Positions 15,915 through 25,214 of a DNA stretch of 39,950 nt are shown one piece after another (position 1 is the stretch's first letter; the number at the start of each line of letters is the position of its first letter). The position numbers and the translations under genes were made by a program. The notes below the pieces were generated by a model that ran no database searches, was not told the DNA's origin, and was given only the letters and a program-made list of their open reading frames with translations. Source of the stretch: an uncultured Ruminococcus sp. (GTDB lineage: Bacteria > Bacillota > Clostridia > Oscillospirales > Ruminococcaceae); assembly GCF_902762735.1 (NCBI RefSeq), contig NZ_CACWPP010000016.1, forward strand, positions 1-39,950. Direction: 5' to 3'.

Positions 15915-15958
15915 TTATGGGTTTTAGGGACTAATCACAAAAAACATCGCCAACCCCC

Positions 15959-15987
15959 TTGCAATTTTTGTGAAGATGTGTTATAAT
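15959..15987 (+). promoter_or_regulatory. Sigma-A promoter of recG
   Basis: TTGCAA (15959-15964), 17-bp spacer, TATAAT (15982-15987), 34 nt before ATG 16022. Confidence 0.8.
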
Positions 15988-16021
15988 ATAAACGAAGAAG
16001 TATGACAAGGCGGTGTCGGGA

Positions 16022-18058
16022 ATGATTAAGGAGCTTGCAAAGCCCGTGATGTACCTTTCGGGCGTGGGTCCGAAGAAAAGCGAGCTTTACGAGAATATGG
16101 GCGTGAAGACCGTCTATGACCTGCTTTATCATTTCCCGCGTTATTACATCGACCTGAATTCGCCGCAGACCATTCGCGATGCGCCGCTGAACGAAACGGT
16201 GGTGCTGAAAGGGCGGGTGGTGCGCAAACTGCCCGAAGCTCCCATAAGGCGGGGGCTGTCGGTATACAAGGCGGTATTCACCGATGATACTGCCGATCTC
16301 ACGATAGTCATTTACAACGCGGGCTACCTTTTTAAATCGCTGGAAGTCGAGCGGGAGTATTTTCTGGTCGGCAAGCTGACGGGCAACCTGATACGGCGCG
16401 AGATAAATTCCCCGCAGATATACCCCGCTGAGGGGACTGACCCCGTTCAGCCCGTTTACAGGCTGACTGAGGGCATCACGCAAAATCTTCTTCGGCAGAA
16501 CGTGCATGCGGCACTGACTTCGCTGGGGGCGCAGATATATGAGCCTGTTCCCGCTGAGATACTGCGTGAGAACGAACTTTGTTCGCTGGGCTTCGCGATG
16601 CAGAACATTCATTTTCCCACAGATATGCACACCCTCGAAATGGCGAAAGACAGGCTGGTGTTTGACGAACTGCTGACGCTGGCGCTGGGTATGCTGATGA
16701 TGAAGAGCAGGTGCCGCGAACATGCGGGCTGTGTGATGACGGGCGAGAGCATTGATGAATATTACAGCGGTCTGCCCTTTGAACTGACCACTGGTCAGAA
16801 AAATGCGATAAATGACTGCATAGCCGATATGCAGAAGAATTTCCCGATGAACCGCCTTATCCAGGGCGATGTGGGTTCGGGCAAGACGGCTGTGGCGGCT
16901 GGCGCGGCGTTCTTCGCTTACAAGAACGGCTGTCAGACCGCGCTGATGGCTCCCACCGAGATACTGGCGGCACAGCATTATGAAACGCTGTGCGGATTTC
17001 TTGAACCGCTTGGCGTGAAAGTCGTACTGCTGACAGGTTCGATGACCGCAAAAAAGAAGGAAAAGGTCAAGGCGGGCATCGCGGCAGGGGAGTACTCGGT
17101 GGTGGTAGGTACGCACGCACTGGTGCAGGCAAGCACAACTTTCAAAAAGCTGGGGCTGGTCATAACAGACGAACAGCACCGCTTCGGTGTGGGACAGCGT
17201 GCGATGCTGGCGGGCAAGGGGGATAATCCACACAAGCTGGTAATGTCGGCAACGCCAATACCGAGAACGCTGGCGCTGATGATATACGGTGATCTGGATA
17301 TATCGGTGCTGAAAGAACTTCCCAAAGGCAGACAGCCTGTTGAAACTTACGCGGTCACGGGCAAGCTGAGGGAGAGGGCTTTCGGGTATGTGAAACAGCA
17401 TCTCGATGAAGGCAGGCAGGGTTATATAGTCTGCCCGATGATAGAGGAAAGTGCGGCTGACCTGCAAGATGTCAAAAGCTACGCGAAAAATCTTTCGGAA
17501 GGCTTTTTCAAGGACTACCGCGTGGGTCTGCTGCATGGCAAACTCTCCGCTGATAAAAAAGAAACAGTGATGAAAAAGTTCAAGGAACATGAACTTGACC
17601 TGCTGGTTTCGACAACTGTTGTCGAGGTCGGTGTAGATGTGCCGAATGCGGCGATAATGGTCATCGAAAATGCCGACAGGTTCGGGCTTTCACAGCTGCA
17701 TCAGCTGCGCGGGCGCGTGGGAAGAGGGCAGTTCAAGTCGAGCTGCATACTGATAACCGATAACCCGACTGAGGAAGTCGTCCAGCGGCTGAAGATACTT
17801 TCAAAGAGCCATGACGGTTTTGAAATATCGCAGGAAGATCTGAAACTGCGCGGTCCCGGTGATTTCTTCGGCAGCAGACAGCATGGTCTGCCGAAAATGA
17901 AGATAGCTGATATGTCGCAGAACATGGACGTAATGGTAAAAGCGCAGAAGGCAGCTAAGGCGATACTTGATAAAGACCCGCAGCTGGACAGTCCGCAGAA
18001 CAGTGGTCTGAAAGAGCTTGTTGAGCGGCTTTTTGAACAAAATGTTTCCAACGACTGA
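16022..18058 (+). CDS. recG: ATP-dependent DNA helicase RecG
   Basis: A 678-residue superfamily 2 helicase that regresses stalled replication forks and processes branched recombination intermediates. Residues ~1-240 are the wedge domain with an OB fold; the N-terminus has the helix-hairpin VGPKKSELYENMG. The helicase core shows Walker A GDVGSGKT (282-289), DEQH (383-386), the SATPIPRTLAL segment, and motif VI QLRGRVGRG. The C-terminal TRG-like part follows, with RGPGDFFGSRQHG. Length fits bacterial RecG. ATG 16022 is chosen because AAGGCGG lies 8 nt upstream; a GTG at 16013 is less well placed. The downstream membrane-protein gene lies 75 nt away and may be co-transcribed. Confidence 0.95.
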   Translation: MIKELAKPVMYLSGVGPKKSELYENMGVKTVYDLLYHFPRYYIDLNSPQTIRDAPLNETVVLKGRVVRKLPEAPIRRGLSVYKAVFTDDTADLTIVIYNAGYLFKSLEVEREYFLVGKLTGNLIRREINSPQIYPAEGTDPVQPVYRLTEGITQNLLRQNVHAALTSLGAQIYEPVPAEILRENELCSLGFAMQNIHFPTDMHTLEMAKDRLVFDELLTLALGMLMMKSRCREHAGCVMTGESIDEYYSGLPFELTTGQKNAINDCIADMQKNFPMNRLIQGDVGSGKTAVAAGAAFFAYKNGCQTALMAPTEILAAQHYETLCGFLEPLGVKVVLLTGSMTAKKKEKVKAGIAAGEYSVVVGTHALVQASTTFKKLGLVITDEQHRFGVGQRAMLAGKGDNPHKLVMSATPIPRTLALMIYGDLDISVLKELPKGRQPVETYAVTGKLRERAFGYVKQHLDEGRQGYIVCPMIEESAADLQDVKSYAKNLSEGFFKDYRVGLLHGKLSADKKETVMKKFKEHELDLLVSTTVVEVGVDVPNAAIMVIENADRFGLSQLHQLRGRVGRGQFKSSCILITDNPTEEVVQRLKILSKSHDGFEISQEDLKLRGPGDFFGSRQHGLPKMKIADMSQNMDVMVKAQKAAKAILDKDPQLDSPQNSGLKELVERLFEQNVSND

Positions 18059-18133
18059 TTTGTATAAAATAAATAAAGGTTTGTGTAAGTACGGTGAAAA
18101 GAAAAGCTGACAGGCTTTACATGCAGGAGGTTT

Positions 18134-18751
18134 ATGACATTGGGCAGTAAAAGCTATGACTGGCTGCGGTTCATAGTCGTGTACACTCTGGCAAGACTGG
18201 GACTGCTGCTGGCGCTGGTCCTGTTCGGGGCTTTTACGGGGGCGGTATTGTTCCCGTCGCTGGTGACTTTCCTGCCGTATTCAATGGTCGGGGTGAAGAA
18301 CTTCCTGACACAGCCGAATGTTGGCTCTGTCATAGGAACGGTGGTGATATGCCTGTTCCTGATATGGGTGTTTTTCGACGATGGACGTAAGCATACGGCG
18401 TATGAGGAGTGGAGCATGACGACTATACTCACGGTGCTGATACTGGTGGGCATGTTCTACTATATACCCGCGATATTCCGCGATTCTTTCAGCGCTGAGG
18501 GCAAAGGCGAGATCTTCTATAAAGTGCTGTATTATCCCGCAGGCTGGGTCATTTCGGTGCTTGGGGGCGACTACATGACAGGGGTGCTTGGCTCGATGCT
18601 TCTGCTGATGGGCACGGCGCTGGTCACTTATGTGGTGTCATATAAAATGTATGTGAAAAAACACCCTGTTCTGCTGAGCGGCAGGAACGTCGGAACGGTT
18701 TGCGATGATGCTGAAAGCGACGAAGAGGAACAGCCTGAAAACGCCGAATAG
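18134..18751 (+). CDS. Four-helix membrane protein of unknown function
   Basis: A 205-residue protein with hydrophobic segments at about 15-45, 60-82, 95-115 and 148-170, and a short acidic C-terminal tail (DDAESDEEEQ) that should be cytoplasmic. I do not recognise the family. AGGAGG at 18125-18130 is only 3 nt from ATG 18134; the in-frame TTG at 18140 would be 9 nt away and might be the real start, giving a protein two residues shorter. It follows recG by 75 nt without a clear terminator between them. Positions 18752-18898 after it are AT-rich and contain no recognisable terminator. Confidence 0.6.
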   Translation: MTLGSKSYDWLRFIVVYTLARLGLLLALVLFGAFTGAVLFPSLVTFLPYSMVGVKNFLTQPNVGSVIGTVVICLFLIWVFFDDGRKHTAYEEWSMTTILTVLILVGMFYYIPAIFRDSFSAEGKGEIFYKVLYYPAGWVISVLGGDYMTGVLGSMLLLMGTALVTYVVSYKMYVKKHPVLLSGRNVGTVCDDAESDEEEQPENAE

Positions 18752-18898
18752 TGTTTATTGTTTAAAGAGTACAAAAAAATTCTCGGCAATAGCGGATATT
18801 CTATTAAAAAGTTAAATGGTCTACCTTATTAGTAAAAACTGACTAAAAATCCAATTGTTATTTTGTGAATAAAATTGCAAAAAATTTGGCATTTAGTC

Positions 18899-18927
18899 TT
18901 GCTAAAAAATCAAAAAAATGATATAAT
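18899..18927 (+). promoter_or_regulatory. Sigma-A promoter of the type IV pilus operon
   Basis: TTGCTA (18899-18904), 17-bp A-rich spacer, TATAAT (18922-18927). Transcription would start near 18934, leaving a leader of about 100 nt before pilC. Confidence 0.8.
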
Positions 18928-18940
18928 GATAAAAATGTGT

Positions 18941-19033
18941 TTTGTAGTTTTATGCCTTGGTGCGTTTTGATGCATCTAAGAGTCAGACGGCATGAGCTGT
19001 GAAGCATTAAAATGGTGGAGGTGTATCTACAAA
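18941..19033 (+). promoter_or_regulatory. Possibly structured leader of the pilus operon
   Basis: TTTGTAG (18941-18947) is complementary to CTACAAA (19027-19033), which ends one base before the pilC start codon. Inside, ATGCC (18952-18956) can pair with GGCAT (18989-18993), and GATGC (18969-18973) can pair with GCATT (19003-19007) in an alternative fold. The ribosome site GGTGGAGGTG lies within the enclosed part. It does not match the known c-di-GMP riboswitch consensus as far as I can read. Confidence 0.3.
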
Positions 19034-19034
19034 T

Positions 19035-20231
19035 ATGAAAAATTATAGCTACGTCGCTAAGGATACCACTGGCAAGACCATAAAAGGTACCTACGAGGCT
19101 GAAAATGAGCAGGAACTGCTTGACAAGATCTATGAGCAGGGTCTGTTCTGTGTAAGCTATAACGAGGCTTTGGGCGGCGGCAGAAAAACTGCCCACAAGT
19201 TCAAGACGGCTGAACTGGCATACTGCTGCAGACAGCTGTCGGCAATGATGTCGTCAGGTCTGACGATAGTTAAAGCGCTGGATATTCTTTACAAAGAAGA
19301 AGAGAACAAGGGCGCTAAGGCAGTCTGGAGAGACGTGTATGAGGACGTGCAGAAGGGCGAGAGCTTCTCGGGCGCACTTGAGGCTAAGCGAGGCTGCTTC
19401 CCCGACTTCTTCATCTCGATGGTAGATGCGGGCGAGATCTCAGGTTCGCTCGATGTTACCATGAAGAGACTGCAGGAGTATTATGCAAACAGCAACAAGC
19501 TGAACAACAAGGTAAAAGGCGCTATGATCTATCCTTGCGTACTGCTGGTGCTGGTCATCGCACTCGTACTTGCGATGAGCGTATTCATACTGCCTATATT
19601 CAAGAGCATGATGCCCGAAGACAGCCTGAATGTCCTTCAGAAAGCGCTGTTCGGCTTCAGTGACTTCGTAATAGCTAAGTGGTATGCACTGCTGATCGGC
19701 GTGGTCGTACTTGTACTTGCGTGGAACTACGCGATGAAGGTCGAGTCGGTCAAGCTGAAATTCGACTATATCAAGATAAAGATGCCTCTGGTAGGCCCTC
19801 TGATGGTAAAGATAGCCGAAGGTCGTTTTTCGAGAACACTTTCGTCCCTTTACTCCAGCGGTATACCGATGGTAGACTGCCTTGAAAGATCCTCAAGGAT
19901 ACTTAACAATACATATATCGACAAGATGTTCCTTCAGGTCGTTGATGAGGTAAAACAGGGTTCTCCCGTATCCACATCACTTTCCAAGACCGAGATATTC
20001 GAGGGCATGTTCTGCTCGATAATCTATGTTGGTGAGGAATCGGGCGCACTGGACGAGATCCTCGAAAAGACCGCAGATTTCTACGAGGAAGAAGCAGACG
20101 CAGCCGTTACCAGACTGGTCGGTCTGATGGAACCTCTGATGATCATTATCCTCGGTGTCGGCATAGGTCTTGTACTTGCCGCTATATTCCCGATGCTTTA
20201 CGGTGGTATTGCAGAGATGGAAAAGGAATAA
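19035..20231 (+). CDS. pilC: Type IV pilus inner-membrane platform protein PilC
   Basis: A 398-residue GspF/PilC-family protein that forms the membrane platform on which the assembly ATPase acts. A short N-terminal domain (YSYVAKDTTGKTIKGTYEAE) is typical of the family. Two repeats of the cytoplasmic helical domain follow (about 60-170 and 265-375), with the typical FSRTLSSLYSSGIPMVDCLE segment in the second. Membrane segments are at about 168-195, 215-240 and 370-395. It opens the operon pilC, pilMN, pilO and the pilin genes. The ribosome site GGAGGTG is about 11 nt from ATG 19035. Confidence 0.93.
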   Translation: MKNYSYVAKDTTGKTIKGTYEAENEQELLDKIYEQGLFCVSYNEALGGGRKTAHKFKTAELAYCCRQLSAMMSSGLTIVKALDILYKEEENKGAKAVWRDVYEDVQKGESFSGALEAKRGCFPDFFISMVDAGEISGSLDVTMKRLQEYYANSNKLNNKVKGAMIYPCVLLVLVIALVLAMSVFILPIFKSMMPEDSLNVLQKALFGFSDFVIAKWYALLIGVVVLVLAWNYAMKVESVKLKFDYIKIKMPLVGPLMVKIAEGRFSRTLSSLYSSGIPMVDCLERSSRILNNTYIDKMFLQVVDEVKQGSPVSTSLSKTEIFEGMFCSIIYVGEESGALDEILEKTADFYEEEADAAVTRLVGLMEPLMIIILGVGIGLVLAAIFPMLYGGIAEMEKE

Positions 20232-20327
20232 TGTACGTCGGGGCGATGAGCCTCGCGTATATAATTACCGATCTGAACAGGTCGGAGATAAATCATAAAA
20301 ATTTTTATATTTGAGGTGAAGGAATAA

Positions 20328-21851
20328 ATGCTATCATTTGACATTTCTGATAGGCAGATCAATATCGTTAAAGGTGATAATACGGCTAACAAGATCCGAA
20401 TCGACAACTCGACTTCCGTTCAGGTTCCCGAGGACATGATCGTTAACGGCGAAGTTTTACAGCTGTCAGGTCTGTCTGATCTGCTGCTGACTCAGCTGAG
20501 AAGCGAGCAGATGATGGATAAAGATGCTATCGTAACATTCTCGTCCAGCAGCATCGTGTTCAAGGAGCTTATCGTTCCTAAGGCTAAGGGTGCAGAGTTC
20601 CTGCAGATGGTACAGAACCACATGAGCCAGGAAATGGGCATATCCAATGAGTACTCTATTTCATATACTGTTGTAGGCGAAGCGGGCGAAGATAGTCCCG
20701 GCGCTGTAAAGGTGCTGGCTACTGCCTGCCCAAGCTCGATAGTTGAAGGTTTCAGAAAGCTGTTCGCTGTTATGAACATCAACCTGAGAAGCGTTAATAT
20801 CGGCTGTAACTCCATCGCAAGAATAGTTCTGGCTGATAAGTCGAACGCCGACAAGATGCCTCTGCTGGTTTGCCAGCTGGACAACAACTTCCTGGGACTG
20901 ACACTGTTCGAGAACGGACAGATGGCTTTCGCAAGATACGTACCGATCTCGCCTGATGAGTATGATGCAGATGATTACGTACTCGAAGCCCTGAATGAGA
21001 ACATATTCAAGATGGAGCAGTTCAACAGGGCAAGAGGCGGTTCAGGTCTGGCTAATGTTATCCTCTACGGTTTCATTGAGGACTACATGAAAATAGTCGA
21101 TGCACTCGAGGGTCTGGACATCAAGGCTTCTGTTCTCGGTACTCCTACCCAGATAACAGGCTATGAGAATTTCGAGTTCACTGTATTTGCCAATGCTATC
21201 GGTGCGCTGTACAGAAGAAATAAGCAGACCGAGAGGATCAACCTCCTGGAAGTTGACAGATCAAGCGGAAAGGACGCATCTTCGGGCATCGGTTCTATGC
21301 TGACCACCGCAGGTATACTGGCTGCGGCATCTGCTATACTTATTGCTGCTGTAACAGGATTTATCTCACTGAGAGCAAACTCGATCGACGAGCAGACTGC
21401 TAAGGTCGAAGAGGATATAGCTAAACTCCAGGCACAGGTAAAGGCAAATGAAGTTCTTCATAACAGACTGGAGATCATCAACAGATATAAGAACTATGTT
21501 CAGACTGTACAGCTTGATCTCGATACCAAGCCTCAGCTGATCCAGACTAAATTCGATAAGATAAAGGAAGTTATGGAAGCAAACGGTGCTACATACAGCG
21601 AGATCGCATTTGATCTTGATACAGGTGCGTATACTATCTCACCCATAACTGTTGATAAGAAGGAAGACTATGAGAAGCTCATAGATGATCTCAAGGCTCT
21701 GGATTTTGTAGCAGATATAACTTACGCCGGTTACAGAGTGCAGACACCGAGAGATCTTAAGCCTGGTGAAGAAGTCAAGGAAGAAGACACTAAGATCCAG
21801 CTTGATAGTCTTATACTTTATTTCATGGAAGAAGAAAAAGAGGGTGAATAA
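20328..21851 (+). CDS. pilM: Fused PilM-PilN pilus assembly protein
   Basis: Residues ~1-300 of 507 resemble PilM, the actin-like cytoplasmic protein of the alignment complex (it starts MLSFDISDRQINIVKG). Residues ~305-507 resemble PilN: INLLEVDR, a membrane segment at about 323-347, a coiled coil (~350-385) and a small extracytoplasmic alpha/beta domain. In most Gram-negatives these are two proteins, with PilM binding the PilN N-terminus; a fused PilMN is known in clostridia, for example Clostridioides difficile. It follows pilC by 96 nt, in which a small hairpin (CCGATCTG / CAGGTCGG) is present. pilO starts 3 nt after its stop. Confidence 0.85.
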   Translation: MLSFDISDRQINIVKGDNTANKIRIDNSTSVQVPEDMIVNGEVLQLSGLSDLLLTQLRSEQMMDKDAIVTFSSSSIVFKELIVPKAKGAEFLQMVQNHMSQEMGISNEYSISYTVVGEAGEDSPGAVKVLATACPSSIVEGFRKLFAVMNINLRSVNIGCNSIARIVLADKSNADKMPLLVCQLDNNFLGLTLFENGQMAFARYVPISPDEYDADDYVLEALNENIFKMEQFNRARGGSGLANVILYGFIEDYMKIVDALEGLDIKASVLGTPTQITGYENFEFTVFANAIGALYRRNKQTERINLLEVDRSSGKDASSGIGSMLTTAGILAAASAILIAAVTGFISLRANSIDEQTAKVEEDIAKLQAQVKANEVLHNRLEIINRYKNYVQTVQLDLDTKPQLIQTKFDKIKEVMEANGATYSEIAFDLDTGAYTISPITVDKKEDYEKLIDDLKALDFVADITYAGYRVQTPRDLKPGEEVKEEDTKIQLDSLILYFMEEEKEGE

Positions 21852-21854
21852 TCA

Positions 21855-22598
21855 ATGAAGCTGAATTATCGTGATAGGATCGTACTGACTGTTTTGATCG
21901 TTATATTTGTCTGGGTCGCAGGTGTAATGCTTTTCATAAAGCCCGCAATTGAGCGACTTCAGGATTCACAGAGCGCACTTGATACCGCTAAGGCTACTCG
22001 TTCCGACCTTCAGGACAGAGTCGAGGCAGATGCAGATCTGCCTGAGAGAATAGTGGAAGCATACAAGGAAGTTACTACAATGACCGAGAGCTTCTACCAG
22101 ATACAGGAAACTCAGATTGCTACCAGACAGATAGATGCTCTGCTTGCAGCTGATAACATCACAAACGATGATATGACTATCTCAACTTACAACAAATATA
22201 AGCTGGTGCCTTATGCTTATGTTGATAAGTCTGTTGTGGCTGATGCTGATGCGATGGTAGATGAATATATGGCACAGGGTCAGCCGTTAACTCCTGAGAC
22301 AGCACCTGCTGAGGGCGAAGCTGTTGCAGGTCCTGTAACTATCGGTTCTTACGAGATAACACTGAACTTTGAAGGCAAGATCGACGATGTTCAGAGGTTC
22401 TGCGATAAGATGAAGAACTCTAACGAGCAGAAGACCACAATGGTATCTAGCATCAACTACAAGTTTGATACCAAGAAAGTCGAAGGCAAGGACGGCGAGT
22501 CTAAGGAAGAAGTATCTGATGAAGATGTATCGGGTACTATGACCCTGACCATGATGGTCGTTAAGAAGCTGCCTGATCCTAATACTTTAGCAAACTAA
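21855..22598 (+). CDS. pilO: Pilus assembly protein PilO
   Basis: The 247-residue product has one N-terminal membrane segment (about 9-29), a coiled coil (30-65), and an extracytoplasmic domain (about 80-245) with an acidic, Pro/Ala-rich insertion (PLTPETAPAEGEAVAG, near 142-157). This is the layout of PilO, which pairs with PilN beneath the pilus platform. The sequence is poorly conserved, so the call rests mainly on topology and on position 3 nt after pilMN. The ribosome site is GAGGGTG. Confidence 0.8.
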   Translation: MKLNYRDRIVLTVLIVIFVWVAGVMLFIKPAIERLQDSQSALDTAKATRSDLQDRVEADADLPERIVEAYKEVTTMTESFYQIQETQIATRQIDALLAADNITNDDMTISTYNKYKLVPYAYVDKSVVADADAMVDEYMAQGQPLTPETAPAEGEAVAGPVTIGSYEITLNFEGKIDDVQRFCDKMKNSNEQKTTMVSSINYKFDTKKVEGKDGESKEEVSDEDVSGTMTLTMMVVKKLPDPNTLAN

Positions 22599-22602
22599 AG
22601 GT

Positions 22603-22652
22603 TATAGCATTTGGTAGGCGGAAACTACCTCCGCCTGCCAAATCGTGCTATA
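22603..22652 (+). other. Long intercistronic hairpin between pilO and the pilin-like genes
   Basis: TATAGCA (22603-22609) pairs with TGCTATA (22646-22652), and TTTGGTAGGCGGA (22610-22622) with TCCGCCTGCCAAA (22630-22642), with a 3-nt bulge (TCG) and a 7-nt loop. That is a 20-bp stem. There is no T-run after it, so it is more likely an RNA processing or stability element, or a partial attenuator, than a strong terminator. Confidence 0.7.
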
Positions 22653-22724
22653 TAAAATGATTAAAATTTCTAATTTTGATCATTAAAAAGTTGGGTTAAT
22701 ATTTTTAAGAAAGGTGGTAATCTT

Positions 22725-25193
22725 ATGAGAAGAAAAATCAAGTCCAATCGACAGGGCGCAGTTCTCATGACGGTGACAGTAGTTGCTGTAATGATGGTAG
22801 TTATCGTAGCAGCTGCAATATCACTGGTGGCACATACCAACACCAAGACGAACGAAGAATACCGCAAGAAACAGGCTTACTTTGCGGCTTCATCGTGTCT
22901 GGAAGCGTTCGTGGTAAAAGAAACGAACATGATGGTAGATGCTACACATACGTCAGCCTTCATCGAAGCAAAGGTCGCTGAGCTTCAGAGGATCGCAGCA
23001 GACGCTCAGACTATACATGTCAAGATCGGTGAGCTGAGCGGTGACGGAAGCACTGTTGATGATGCAAAACTGATCGGTGTCAATCACCCGAGATGGAACG
23101 ACATCGACGTAACACTGAAAGTCGAGGAGGCAGGCAGTTCCAGCAGTTTGAAGGCTACTGCTGTCGGCAGATACCTCGGACAGACCGAAAAGGTCGTAGC
23201 TTACATGTCCATAAAGCCTCAGTCTATGGGCACAACAAGACCGGGCGCGCTGGAGATCATCGGTACAAACGGTGGTGGTAATGATTCTTACAACAACATC
23301 AGCGTTTACGGCAACACCTCTGCTCCTCTGAAACAATCTGATACTGTAAATACTCTGTATAAGGTAACAAAGAACAATTCTTCGTTCTACGGTGATACTT
23401 CTATTTACGGTACACTGGCATTTTCAGACGGTACTCCTGTACTGAAGTCTAACCCCTACTATGTTCCGGGTGTCAACAACGACCAGACAAAGGGCTGTAC
23501 AATGTACGTTTCCAGATCTTTCGCTATGCTGAAGAATACAGGTAAGGTAACAAGCCAGTATGAGAAAGACAGGAGCTTTAGTGCTGAGCCCAGAGGCTTG
23601 AATGCGTATAACTACATTCAGGTCGATGAAGCCATGATAATGACAGGCGATAATGCAGTGATAGGTGCTGAGAACTACGAGATCGACATCTACACCAGTT
23701 TGTTTGACTTAGGCATTCACCCTAAGGATATTACACTAAATAACGGTACTAACCTTGTTGATGCTATGACAGCAGCCTGTGAACCCGGTGCTGTTAACGA
23801 TTATAAGGACACAATGGATATGGGCGGTCATGGTAATGATTCCAAGATCTGGGGTAATATCTATGTTCGCAGTAAGAATGAATTTTTTGATGGTTCGCTC
23901 TATCTTGGCTGTCTTAATGGAGTGATACATGGTGACGTTTATGTAGAGGGCGACATCTATATAACTGACAACAATTATACTATCGACGGCAACGTTTATG
24001 TTCAGCCAAAGACCGGTAGGGCGCTCTCAGACAGAGTTCATGGCGGTACTGTTAATGTAACAGCAGGTCACGAATTCAAGGAGCTTGACTGGACCAGCAT
24101 GAGCGGAAGAAGTGTTGTTCCCAACAACTTCAAACCTATTCCCTATTATTACTATCCCGAGCATATGCTGTGCCTCAAGGGTGCGGGTGGTATGACAGTA
24201 TCAACTATCGCTGATACTTACAAGAGCTTCTATGGTAAAGGCGGAGATATGACCGAACTGAAAGACAGGACCGACGTGCCTTGGTTCTGGACTGACGATA
24301 ATGGTCATCCGACAGACGGCACTTATGATCCCGTTACAGGCAGAGCAAATATTGATACCGTTAATTTTGAGCCGGGATTCTATGACTCAAATATTGATGT
24401 TAATTTTACAGCTGTCGCTAAACAGAGCTTTGTGCTTGGAAGTTATGTAAATAATGCCACTATCCTTGTTGACCTCGATAACGCGGTCGAAAATGCAGAC
24501 GGCAGACATGACATTGTTATTATCCTGAAAAACCAAGCTAGTGTCAGCAACAATCTGACTATCATTGTAAAGAATGATAACCACGATGTTGAAGGCGACG
24601 ATGCAAGATTCTGCTACCTGGTATCGGATTCGGGCGTTGGTACTGTTTATAACGAGTATTATGATTCGGGCAAAACTCAGGAGTCTACTTATGCCCCTGA
24701 ATTCAATGGCAAGAACGGCAAAGCCGCTCCCTTCTTTAACAGCAATAACAGATTCAATCTGCAGGAATACAGCACATACAGGGAAGTTTATCTCGGTCAC
24801 GGCCTTGATCCCACTGACAGAGATTATTCGAGCGACCCCAATGTATATGATATGCCTCACGGAAGCATCATAATGCTGCTCACCGAAGATGCTACATTCA
24901 TAGCTCCTCAGGATACTTACATGCAGTGCTGCATCTATGGTCCGAGAGCAAACTTCAAATGGGAGAATGACGGCAAACAGCTGATGATCTATCCCACATA
25001 CGCTGATGACGGCAATAAGGTAATGACCAACATCATAGGCAGCTGTATCGTTAAAAACTTTATGACAAGCAACAACAATAATACAGTTGTTTACAACCCC
25101 GTATCATCAAAGAGCATGGTTACGGTTGCACACGGTTTCGGTGATTCTGTTATAGACAAAACCTTCACGCTCGATAAGTACAACAATTTCTAA
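22725..25193 (+). CDS. Large PilX/GspK-like pilus-associated surface protein
   Basis: The 822-residue product starts with a positively charged leader, RQG, and then a hydrophobic helix (AVLMTVTVVAVMMVVIVAAA), with ASSCLEAF near residue 53, the pattern of the PilX N-terminal family. If processed after G11, the mature protein has Thr, not Glu, at position 5, as in GspK/PilX-type tip subunits. The rest is very large for a minor pilin. Residues ~385-440 contain short repeats (GNIYVRS, GDVYVEGDIYI, GNVYVQ) that suggest a beta-helical or bactofilin-like stretch. A C-terminal part (~540-820) is rich in Asn, Asp and Tyr. A surface or tip role is inferred. Good ribosome site AAGAAAGGTGG before ATG 22725. 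Confidence 0.75.
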   Translation: MRRKIKSNRQGAVLMTVTVVAVMMVVIVAAAISLVAHTNTKTNEEYRKKQAYFAASSCLEAFVVKETNMMVDATHTSAFIEAKVAELQRIAADAQTIHVKIGELSGDGSTVDDAKLIGVNHPRWNDIDVTLKVEEAGSSSSLKATAVGRYLGQTEKVVAYMSIKPQSMGTTRPGALEIIGTNGGGNDSYNNISVYGNTSAPLKQSDTVNTLYKVTKNNSSFYGDTSIYGTLAFSDGTPVLKSNPYYVPGVNNDQTKGCTMYVSRSFAMLKNTGKVTSQYEKDRSFSAEPRGLNAYNYIQVDEAMIMTGDNAVIGAENYEIDIYTSLFDLGIHPKDITLNNGTNLVDAMTAACEPGAVNDYKDTMDMGGHGNDSKIWGNIYVRSKNEFFDGSLYLGCLNGVIHGDVYVEGDIYITDNNYTIDGNVYVQPKTGRALSDRVHGGTVNVTAGHEFKELDWTSMSGRSVVPNNFKPIPYYYYPEHMLCLKGAGGMTVSTIADTYKSFYGKGGDMTELKDRTDVPWFWTDDNGHPTDGTYDPVTGRANIDTVNFEPGFYDSNIDVNFTAVAKQSFVLGSYVNNATILVDLDNAVENADGRHDIVIILKNQASVSNNLTIIVKNDNHDVEGDDARFCYLVSDSGVGTVYNEYYDSGKTQESTYAPEFNGKNGKAAPFFNSNNRFNLQEYSTYREVYLGHGLDPTDRDYSSDPNVYDMPHGSIIMLLTEDATFIAPQDTYMQCCIYGPRANFKWENDGKQLMIYPTYADDGNKVMTNIIGSCIVKNFMTSNNNNTVVYNPVSSKSMVTVAHGFGDSVIDKTFTLDKYNNF

Positions 25194-25214
25194 GGTCATA
25201 GGAGGTGTCCACTC

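Noticed and set aside
15935-17590. 551-codon open frame antisense to recG
   Set aside because: It is the mirror of a strong recG reading with all helicase motifs; its composition (His/Arg/Gln-rich) is typical of a shadow frame.
18934-19034. c-di-GMP (GEMM) riboswitch before pilC
   Set aside because: The conserved core such as GGGCAAACC is absent; only an unassigned possible structure was kept, at low confidence.
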